Made by a program: the position numbers and the translations under genes. 64,000 nucleotides of DNA from Branchiostoma floridae (taxonomy: Eukaryota; Chordata; Leptocardii; Amphioxiformes; Branchiostomatidae): assembly GCF_000003815.2 (NCBI RefSeq), contig NC_049993.1:17247565-17311564 (forward strand), read 5' to 3'. A model generated the notes under the pieces. The model was given only the letters and a program-made list of their open reading frames with translations, did no database searches and was not told the DNA's origin. Shown here in pieces: positions 15,401 to 27,600 of this stretch. Within the stretch, counting starts at the first letter, position 1. Each line of letters opens with the position of its first letter.

Positions 15401-18400
15401 ACCAATACTGAAGAGCCGGCGAGCGCGACTGAGTCCCCACCAGAATGGACCATCGAGGAGGAGGATGCAGAAGGAGGAACCTCCGGGACGGAACCCAACT
15501 CAAACAGCTTTCCGTACGCTTCCTGTGGACTACAGATTCATTCAGGTAGCATACAATCTTCTGAACTAAATATCGTAGGTTGTGTCAAATTATGACATTT
15601 ACAATGTAATCACCTGGTGAGTGAAGGCCAACGCATTACTTTACTTATCCTCTTCATCTCATGTGGGACCATTCTCCTACGCAGAGAGACCACAGTCGTG
15701 TCGAAACTCCTTGTGTTCACCTCTGCTATCATGTGCACTCAGATGAGTTACTAACAGCCCTTCTTATGAATATTATGAGCTTACCCTTATATGGGCAATC
15801 AGCTGTTGGGGATCGGGCGTAGGAGGATGGAGCTATGTAAGCCGTAACATGATTGGCTGATAGCTTCCTACCGTCCTTTGCGAGACAACTTTCGAAAACA
15901 AAAAGCCCAAGAAAAGCCTATTCTCTGATTGGTTGAGAGCTGGTTTGTGGCGACAATCATAGTAATCGCTGGTAGGCATCTAGATAGCAGGGCCCCAATA
16001 GGCTAGTGCTATTGGGGACCGGGCGTAGGAGGATGATGTGGGACATAAGGCTGTGATAAGTTTCCTCCACTGGGGGCTCAGACTGTTCTATGCTAGGGGC
16101 TGAGCAGCATTCCAGGGGATCCCAATGGCCGCTGGGTCTTTAGCTTACTAACACTAACAGTGCGTCTCCATGTAGTTTTAGGACATCCCCTAACTATAGA
16201 ACATGTCATAAAACCTTCTATGGTGAAAATCACTCAAAACATTTGGCAATTCTAAACATTCAAATCCATGGTTGTCTACTATTTTTCAGAAACTTCTGAC
16301 AGCCCCAGCTACGCCGGGCTGTGGTGTCGGTTTGCGAACGGGACAGAATCAGAACAGGGAGAAACTGTGAAGTTGGACTTCGACCCGTCAGCTGCCTGGC
16401 ACAAGTACACCTTACAGTTCATGGAGGAGAAGATCTTTGCTACCAAGGTTGGTCAACAGTTTTCTGAGAGCATGTAAACATAAAACATACACACAGACAC
16501 TCGCACATGCATGCGCGTGCACACTCACACACACACGTACACAATTCGTGAAGTTCTTAGCTGTTTCCACTAATTAGAAAGAATGGGGTTCTGGGAATTC
16601 CAGGTAAGATTAAGAGCTAGGCATTATATGAATGCCTCGTAAGATCTAAGTGGCTTGCAACTAATCAATCAGCAGCTTTGAGCTGACTGCTTCTGTGCAA
16701 TCAGGACTAAAGGCGTCACTGTCATTTGCCTTTAGCTAACAAAAGTTTTTATCTTTTGCATACCCCCAGGTGGACAGATCCGTACGGTTGTACATTGACG
16801 GCCAGTTTAAGGCGGTCCTGACCGGAATCCCCACCCTGAGCCAACAGGCAAAGTTGATTCTCAGCGCCTGGAACAAGCACGACAGGATTCCTGAGTTGGT
16901 GGACCCGTTTGAACCACCAACGACAACTGCCTATTTCCGTTCTGTCAGGTATATATCATTACGTTCCTGATACATTGACATGTAATACGAACAAAGGGAA
17001 GGTTTTTCACTGGCACATTTTCAGAATACCAGAGTTTAAACGGTGCCAAAAGTGACCAATCTTGTATTATTATTAAATTATTGGCTTTACTTCGATGTAG
17101 GTTAGACATCCAGGTAATAAGATACAACAAAAAGTAGCTACTCAAGCAACTGGATATATGGTTTTGGAAACGGTCAGACGTTTCGGATAGAATTCACTAT
17201 CTTTTGTCAGTGACACTGAAGTGATCTGGAAGAAACAGGTCCTTTATACTCTATACTCATCGAACCTTGATCTGTTCCCAGTCTCCCGCCTGACTCCACC
17301 AGCCTGTGTTTGCACGGCCAGCCATTCAGGAATGGTGACCACGCTGTGGTGAGGTTCGAGGCCGGGGTTGGTTCCGCTAAACTGCTGGATGACGTTGCGC
17401 CATTCAGAGAGGTAAATTAAATGCATTCCTGCTTTTTAGAATAACATTGAATAAAAACTACAACACATTTGTGATCGTCTTACAGTTGGCTTGTATATGA
17501 ACTAAGAGGTTTTCAAACTATACAATATCGTATTGAGGTCACCAGTGTGGCGCTGAATGGCTGCTCGCTCCAGACCCTTGCGATTTAGCCCCGCCTATTG
17601 TAAGCTCCTCGCAATTCAGCCCCTGGCTGCAAAGAGTAAGTAGTCTGCCCACCCAATAACAAATAACAAAATATCAGTTTCCATGGGTACAATTCGTTAC
17701 ACACTAATAGGGCGATATCTTAATACTGGATACTACTACTTTTACTACTACTAAGTACTAAGTAAGCAGTATAATCTTTCTTTAAGTTAGTAGTAGTAAT
17801 ATGTAAATTTTAAAGCTAATTGGTATGAAAGTGTGACTTTTAAAACTGCTTTTGCATTTTGTGCAATGTATACTAATTACAGTATTTTTACAGACTTTTA
17901 TTAAACTCTCAAATGTTGTCTCGTTTCCACGTAGGTTGCTAAACCATGTATCCCGTATTCAAGTCACTAGAGAAAGACATTCCAATGACATTGAAGAAGA
18001 GTGATGGATGTCACTCGGATGTAATCTTCGCAACGCAACCATTGATTTGTCTTTGAGAATTGTTTACCGGGATGTCTAATCTTAATAAGTGTACTGCAAA
18101 GCACATTCGTGATCTCCTTACAGGAATTCCCACGTCAACCAAGAGAGGTTTCAAAGCAATGAACTCTGACATCTTGGCGTCGATTGGTATCAACAGTTGA
18201 GTGGTAATGCTGTAATGCAACATGCTTTGTGTTGTTCGTTAGCGTTATCACATTGTGTAACGCCAAGCTTGGGTGTCTCCCCACCAGGTTGCTAAGCCAT
18301 GTATCCCGTGCTCAGCACGATGTGATGTGCTCGGCTGTGATCCTGACTGTGACGCAGACGAGACGTACGTACATCAGGTCCTCCTCACGGGACTGGACCT

Positions 18401-21400
18401 GTCTCCTGTGTTGTCTGTACAAGACTCCAACACATCTATATCAACTGTACAAGACTCAAACACTTCCGTACAGGCTGTGTACTACCTCACCGTCAGAGCT
18501 GTTGCAGGTAACTTTGGTCCAATGATGCTATGTTTTTATCAAGCATTCCAGCCTTAACAGTGCAGCCTTGATACTTCAAATATTAAGTAAATGCTTAAAA
18601 CTTCACCTGTTAACAATGTCCGTTCATTAGCTATGTTAATGAAAAGTACAATTATATTAATCATAATCTGAAAACTCTTTTGGGAGAGCAAACCTACCTG
18701 TGTTCAGTGTTATGTCCAGCTGGTACACAGTTGCCATTTAAAGGATGGTATAATAGGACATTTCTTCAGACATTTTGCTATCGACAAGAGAATGCTAAAA
18801 ACAAGATACACAAAGATGAAAACCTGTACGTTTTGCATGTTTATTGAACAAATGCCAGTTTAGGAGCTATGTTAGTGACAAGTAACTTAGTAACTTACCT
18901 GGAAAGTGGAAACTCCTTTGGCAGATCCATTATGTCAAGCTGGCGCATTGCAAAACCACACAGTTGCCATTGAAAACATCACATAATACAATAGGACGGT
19001 GCACATATGTCCATACATTTTGCTATCAACAACAAATTCTCACCAAAAGAAAACAGGAAAAAGAACTATAGAAGCTGTCTTACCCCCGTGATATTTCTGT
19101 GATCACCAGGCTCTGGCAGAGCGGCCATTGCGTCGTCCAACGGGATCTACATAGACGAGACGTCACCGGTCATAGAGAACCTTTCAGCAGCCGTGCAGTT
19201 GTCATTTAAAAGATCACATTATATGTCGACAGATTGCAGATATGTTGACAGTCTCCTATCGACCAAAGATTCTAACTAAAAACAAGAAAAAAATATAGAA
19301 ACTGTACCTTACCCTCTGATATTTCTTTCTGTGATCTCCAGGCTCTGGCAGAGCGGCCATCGCGTCGTCCAACGGGATCTACGTAGACGTGACGTCACCG
19401 GTCATAGAGAACCTGTTCCACGTGGATCTGTCCTGGTCACGTGACGAGCCCACCCGCTACCAGGGGGACAACAGCTCCATCGCTGTGTACTGGGAGGGCT
19501 ACGACAAGGAAAGCGAGGTAAGATCAAATGTACACCTTACCGTACCATATCATACTTAACAAGTCTTCATGAAACCACACCATACCACACCATACCATAC
19601 CACGTGGATCTGTCCTGGTCACGTGACGAGCCCACCCGCTACCAGGGGGACAACAGCTCCATCGCTGTGTACTGGGAGGGGTACGACAAGGAGAGCGAGG
19701 TAAGATAACATTTGTACCTTACCGTACTTAACAAGTCTTCATGAAACCACACCACACCATGCCAATATTACCACGTGGATCTGTCCTGGTCACGTGACGA
19801 GCCCACCCGCTACCAGGGGGACAACAGCTCCATCGCTGTGTACTGGGAGGGCTACGACAAGGAGAGTGAGGTAAGATCAAATGTATACATTACATTACCA
19901 TATCGTACTATACTGGTCTACATGCATGTGCATGAAACCACACCATATACCATATATCGCATACCATACTGTACCAGGGGGACAACAGCTCCATCGCTGT
20001 GTACTGGGAGGGGTACGACAAGGAGAGTGAGGTAAGGTCAAATTTCATACCTTACCATGCAATATGATACTATACTAGTCTACATGAAAGCACACCATAC
20101 CATACTATGGCTATACTATATCATACTTACTAAAGGCAAACTAGCTACCAGGGGGACAACAGCTCCATCGCTGTTTACTGGGAGGGGTATGACAAGGGAA
20201 GCGAGGTAAGATAACATTTGTACCTTACCGTACCATATCATACTTAACAAGTCTTCATGAAACCAGTGCCATACCATACTATACCATACCACGTGGATCT
20301 GTCCTGGTCACGTGACGAGTCCACCCGCTACCAGGGGGACAACAGCTCCATCGCTGTGTACTGGGAAGGATACCACAAGGAGAGCGAGGTACAGTACAGT
20401 GTACAATATTCATCGCTAGAAATCCCTCCAATGATTATAAAAGACCATTTTCATCACATGCACCCTTGTATTAAGTAGATTAGTCTTATAGAACTGTTAT
20501 GTATCAGTAGATGCCATGCTTTGTACCTTGTGCAATTGTTGTGCAATTTATTTTATCATAAATATTTGTACCTTATTGTACCATATCTGGCCTATACCAT
20601 ACCGTCCTAGTGATGAAAGAAATTTGCCAGTTTGGCACACTTAGTCTAGGTATAACTTATAATTTTTACTCTGCCAAATGGTGGCATTGGTGGCAAATGG
20701 GTACTACCCTGGGTGTTAGGCCCAGAAACCAGAGATCTTTGGTTGTAATCTCCTGGCATGTGCCGTTTTACCCTTGAGAAAGGTACTTTACAAGATTATC
20801 CTCACTTCACCTGGGTGTAGAACTGAGTATCTGACTTTGGTTGTTCCAACAAGGTATTGATTATGTCATACATTTTTCTTGACAACCTGGCGTCAGGCAG
20901 TGAATTTGTTTTATGGGATTTCTTTTTATTACAAGGGAGCAAACTTTCTTAGAACTTTCCATTTGTGTTCTATCAGGTGTCAAACACTCCATTATATTCA
21001 GATATCAATAAAGATGTATTTTGTATTACAATTCTCACAGGTAGTGGAGTGCCAATGGGCAGTTGGAACAAGCCCTGGAGAAACGGACATCCAAAACTTC
21101 ACATCGGTTGGTCCGGATCAAAACTTAGTCTACAGCGACAAGTTAGAGGGAAAACTCAGCAACAAGCAGACGTATTACGTCACTGTGAGACTGGTCAACG
21201 GTGCTGGTCTGGTCAGCGAGAAAACTACAAGTGGTCAGTATTGGTTGTCAATTACTGTACGTTAGGTTTGGTTTTTTACAGTGGTGTGTCATAAGTTTCG
21301 AAAACCTTGTGTCATACTCAGTCTGATAGTAGCAAACTAGTTTTCACATTCATTATGTTTGAAAGGTAATTTTATTAGGTCATTTATCTATATATAAACA

Positions 21401-24276
21401 TAGCTGTAGTTTGAAACTATTTTCATGACAGTTTCTTAAGAATTGGATTGTTGCAAATGATGCTAAATATTGTCACAGTCACTGTGATACCTGGTTAACT
21501 GCTCACTTAAACTTTCCTTTGGTCAAGTGCCCATCCTCAGACATAGACCACAAATTAAGTTCCTTGCCATCCTAAGCCATTTCTTGCATTTCTGCTCCCA
21601 TGCATGCTCATGTGCGTGTACAGTCACACATTCACAGTCACACACACACACACACGCACGCACACACACAACAACCTCTGTCAGTACTTTTCATTGACGC
21701 CAAGATAAATACCTAACGGACTGTATCCCCACTTTGTACAGGAGTAACGGTACTACTCGACCCACCGGACACCAGCAGCAGCAACACGACCACATCCTGT
21801 GAACAGACAGTGGAGAAAAGTTCCACACTGAGAGGCATGGACGTGGATCTGTGTGGAGACCAGGAGAAGATTGACATCTCCTGGACAAGAGTGGAGGACG
21901 ACTCTGTCAACAATTATAGTAAGTTTTTGTCTTGGTCTGGGCGCGAGTAAGTATGAGTAGTACTTACTTATGCCCAGACCTCATGTAGAATCTTTGAAAG
22001 ACTTACCGGTACTAAGTTTTTCATCTTGTCATCTTTAAACATCTCTTATCCAAATTTCTTCTCTTTAACAGTGAGTTAAAGCATCCATTGATTACATTTA
22101 CGAAAATTCACTTGACATAATGTACAAAATTCTTTATAGCTTTGTCATTGGTAAAAATCAACATGCGTATGACATCTACATCATCTTGACTCTTTTTGCT
22201 TTTTGTTACATCTCGCATATTTACTTTACTGTCAAATTCAACATGACGATAGCTAAAAAGTTTGATTGAATATTTTTTTGCAGTGTTCAGTGTGGGCACC
22301 TCAGAGGACAGCTCTAGTGACATCATCCCACAGACACAGGTCGGGTATAACGAGTCGGGCTGGGTGCAGGTGCTGGAGGGCGAACTGTCCTTTGGCAGGT
22401 CAAAGGTCAACATTTCGGACCTGCGCAGTCGTGCAGATGCGCCGAGTGTCAAGACACATCATATGTTCCAGATGGAGCCTGGCAGGTAAAAGATCTGCTT
22501 GCTTTTTTGTTTCTTTGTTTCTTCTTTATGATTATAGTAGCATTGGCGCCTTGAAAATTGTTACCCTGTATCACATTTGGTTACTTCTAATTCAGCATTT
22601 TCCTATGATTATGAAAACTTTTGCCTCTGCATGTACTATGGTGTCAAATAGACAATAGATGAGGCTATAAGTCACTGCTATTTGTGTCCCTTTTCAGGAC
22701 GTTGTTTACAAGACTGACTGCTTGCCATGCTGGTCACAAGTGTGCAGACATTACTGTAAAGAAACGAACCATACTGAGTAAGTACCGAAAGACTCTTTTT
22801 GACTAAAAACACCATTTTTAAAGTTAACAATTTCCCATACATAATTTGACATGAATTGGCATTGGGTCTCATGCTCGTGATACAAAAGGCAGATGCAAAA
22901 TCTGCATCCTTAGACAAATATCATAAACTTCAATCTACTTGTGATTGTGTAAATGACAGAGTACTTTGTCTCAAATTGTCCACAATACGTTGCATGCTTT
23001 TTCTTCCAAACAAAACATAGGCATAGAATATACATACACATTAGTACAACAACAAAGGAATTTACTCCCCGTCTACATGTTCTAACTATCGCTATGTGAC
23101 ACTTTAGGACCCCAGGACAAGCTGCTAACTTTCAGGAATGGATCGTCTGAAGGCATAGAGCTGGCACATGGGGATGGATCCGTGAATGCGTCCATCATCA
23201 TAGCAAAATCTCAAGGTAAGATTTTATTGATGCAAAATCAGTTGTTTGCTCAGCTGTGTGCAGATGGTGTACGCACCAGGAACAGGTGTGTTTACCTGTG
23301 TGTGGATGGTGTTCAGCACAAAAGACAGGTGTGTTTACCTGTGTGTGGATTGTGTTCAGCACCAAGGACAGGTGTGTTTACCTGTGTGTGGATGGTGTTC
23401 AGCACCAAGGACAGGTGTGTTTACCTGTGTGTGGATGGTGTTCAGCACCAGGGACAGGTGTGTTTACCTGTGTGTGGATGGTGTTCAACACAAGGGACAG
23501 GCGTGTTTACCTGTGTGTGGATGGTGAAACGTGTTCAGCACCAGGGACAGGTGTGTTTACCTGTGTGTGGATGGTGTTCAGCAGCAAGGACAGGTGTGTT
23601 AACGTTGTGTCTTTGTGAATGATGTTCATTGATAGAATTTTGCCACATATTCAAACATGCAGTTACGTCCTACTTTGTTGTCAATGACAAGGATAATTTT
23701 CATAGTCCTCTGAAACCTATAGATCTTACCTTTTGTATTTTCCATACATGCTTTCTGTACTCCGACAATATCCTGCAGCAGGGTGTCTCAGACTGTACAA
23801 AGAGAAAAAGTAGCAGAAACTATATGTTTTTGTCACATTTCATTTGCCTTTGTTGAAAAGTTTGAGTCAAAGCTGTGAATGCATGATATCTTTGCTCCCA
23901 TACTCATCATATTCATTAAACTGTTTTGTTTCAGACCAAGACACCGGTGTGTTTAAGCCTGGAGCTGTCGCAGCTGGTGTCCTGACTGACCGTGACGTCA
24001 CTATGAGGTACACTTCCGGTAAACCTTACATCTCCAACCCTGCCTTCACCATGCACCAGACAGACAGATTCCTCAAAAACAGGTAGGATTTGTGGTGTGC
24101 TGTTGTTGAGAGGTAATGTAGTTGCATATTGCATGTCAGCACATCTGGAAAGAGAGGGTGGACTTATTCAGGTGAAGTCATCAAAAATTGTGATCATGCA
24201 TATCAGCATGTCATCAAGCAAAGAAAGCTACGTATAATTATTAGGGACAAGCGTTTTGCCTGTGTGTGTGTGTGTA

Positions 24277-24343
<67 letters not shown>

Positions 24344-24555
24344 ATGGTGTTCAGCACCAAGGACAGGTATGTATGTTTGTGAGTGTGGATTATGTTCAGG
24401 ATAAGGGACAGGTGTGTTTTCCTGTGTGTAGATGCTGTTCAGCACCAAGGACAGGTATGTATGTGTGTGAGTGTTAATGGTGTTCAGGTGCTTTACCTAT
24501 GTGTAGATGGTGTTCAGCACCAAAGACAGGTCTGTGTGTGGATGGTTGTGTGTGT

Positions 24556-24605
<50 letters not shown>

Positions 24606-27600
24606 TTGGAAGATGTTCAGCACCAACACCAAGGATAGGCGTCTTTGCACTTTTGATGTTGTGTAGTACAAAGGATGTGTTCACACCTGCTCTGATAATG
24701 CCATGAAATAGAAAGATCTGATTAATTTTTAAATGTTTGTTGAACAGAGTTCGAAAAGCATACGGCCAGTCGTTCTTCCTGGCGTCCATTGGAGGTGACG
24801 AGGTCGATGCCCCGTTAACAGTCACTGCGCATTTCAATGACTCAGCACTTCTGAGAGATGAGTTGCCAAGAGTGGTGTTCTGGGAACCAGGTAAATATGT
24901 CTTCTGAATAGAGTGAGATCCTTTAAAGAGTTCTGCAAATTTCGAAATATGCAAACTGCACATGCACAAGACAACTGTCATTCAAGATACGTCGATGTAG
25001 GTTAGACATCCAGGTAATAAGATACACCAAAAGTATTTACTCAAGCAACTGGATATGGTTTTGGAAACGGTCAGACGTTTCGGATAGAATCCACTATCCT
25101 TCGTCAGTGACACTGAAGTGATCTGGAAGAAACAGGTCTTTTATACTCTAACTATGAATGAAGATGTCCATTAGGAAACGTTGTTAGACAATTCAGACAG
25201 AAGACAATTTGGATTCCAAAGAAGACTCCAGTTGCTTGGGTACATACTTTTTGGTGTAACTGTCATTCAAGCAACTGGATATGATTTTGGAAACAGGCAC
25301 ATGTTTTAGGAAGCATCCACTATCTTTTGTCAGGGACACTGAGCAAGGTCTGTTGATATACAGATTTTACATATCCAGTTGCTTGAGTTACTGTGATCTT
25401 AAGTATCTTATTACTAGAATGTATAACCTTCACTTTATGCAAAATGTAATCTTTGCTGAAAGTAAAGCTGTGGTAGGAGACTTCAAAAATGTCATGCTTT
25501 GTGTAGGTAACCAGTTCATAAGTCTACAATATAATGATTATCCCATATTTTGTTTCTCAAAAGAATCAACTCCTAAAATTGGTTAATGCCATTTTCACGT
25601 AACGTCTTTACTCATTCACATCTTCCTTGTACTGCATGTAATATACTGCTGTAAGGAATTGAATTCATGGTCAATTTACCCTTACCATTGCACACAGAGT
25701 CTGAAATGTGGAAGGACGTCCATGGCACCTGCACAGACAGTACCGAAGCTGTAGATTACAACTGGGATGACGGAACGTTCACTGTCGAGGTAAGCAATGT
25801 GTGGCAGTATTGAGAATCTTCAGTACTGTTTGTTGAATACTAGAAATAAGAATACGTAGTAACCTACTGCATGAAATCGTGCTTGGCGGATGACGGCCAT
25901 GGCCATCGAGTTGTGAAGAATGAAGTGGAGGAGATACATGTATGCAACAAGGGTGATTGATTAGATACTAGAAGTGAAAAAACTTTCTGCCAACTAAGCT
26001 AACACTGTATATCATAAATCATAAATGATAAAGAATATGGCTTTCTCCTCCGTCATTTGGTTTATAGGACTTTCAAATTATTTCGTACAGATTGTTACGG
26101 TTCCCTGAAACGACAACATAGCCCCTTTTTTCTCGGCTTAAAGTCTAAGAAAGCATGTCTACATTTATGAGAGTTACTGAATTTCTCTCCCCTCAGCTCT
26201 GCTCCACCACAGCAATACGCACCCACCTCAGCCGCCGCAGTGAGCAGCGTTACTTCTCGGGCACGTCACAGTTCGCTGTCGTCATTATTAACGGAACCTT
26301 CCAGAACAAACCACCCTTATCATTGTGAAACATGAGATTAACCGAAATTATCTCTCTCCCCCTCAGCTTTGCTGGACCACAGCGGCACGCACCCACCGCA
26401 GCCGCCGCAGTGAGCAGCGATACTTCTCGGGCACGGCACAGTTCGCTGTCGTCATCATTAACGGAACCTTCCAGAACAGGCCGCCTGTGCTGCTGTCTCC
26501 ACTGCGCATGTCCATGGGCGAGGATGAGGGAACTCTGACTGCTCAACTCGTCGCTAAAGACCCGGAAGATGATGACTTGGTCTTCCGGTTGGCTGAGTTA
26601 CAGGTACTCTTTCATTATCATTGTGTTTGTCTTTTATTCTATTTTATCTTTTCTGGTTTTGAATGAAGACTTTGTTTTCTGGCTGACTGGACATCTGGTA
26701 TGTATATTATGATTCATTTTGAAATTCTAATTTTCTTTCATAAATTTTAACAAGGTTATTTTTCTGTCCATGTTCCTGTATGTGCGTGTGTGTGTGTTTG
26801 TGTGTGTGTGTCAAATGATAACTTGACAAGGCCAACATGGATGGCTTTATATTGGATATATGAGTAATTCTTGATGATACCTCGACATTTCATTTTACTT
26901 TGTTCTGTTTTGTCTAGATGTAGTCCATTTTATCAATATACTTGCAACAGTGGAATACTATTTCCTGATGCCTTCTGTTTGTTGTTTGCCTGCTGTTTGT
27001 TGCATGAAGGGTCGACAGAAGTCGGCATGGTTACATCTAATTGGCTATTCAACAAAGTAGCATGTATATACATTAGATACTTCTCATATGGTGTATATGA
27101 TTCTCATTATGACTCAAAATGTTCCCACTTACTCTATCTCAGCGGGACTCTGGCGATCTGGTTGAATTAGATGAACAAGGCACGCTGCGGTACAAACCAG
27201 CCCTGGACTTCTCAGGCTCCAGAGAGATCCCTATAACCATCTCTGAGTCACGTGCGGATGGCAATCCTCTACTCTCCACCACCCTGACGATCGTCATAGA
27301 TGTCGGAGACGAAAACGACACTCCGCAGCCGTTTGTGGTCCATGAGGGAGAAGAGAAGCTGCAGGGAGCAGGAATCCTCCACCTGACGGTGGAAGAAAAC
27401 CATCCTGAAAACGTTGACTTCGAGGTGCTGAGGTTCGTTGCGGGTTCCTTCGACGTTGATGCTTACGATGCGCTGACGTTGCACATCAAGGCACCCTCCA
27501 ATGGAACTATTGCAGTCGGGAAACATGTGAAGGAAATTGCATTCAAAGAACCAAACTGTTCGATGTCTGTGGATGCAAAGAGAAGTGAGTGGGCGGACGT

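Noticed and set aside
24203-24981. Cys/Val and Thr/His repeat ORFs
   Set aside because: They are translations of (TG)n and (CA)n microsatellites.
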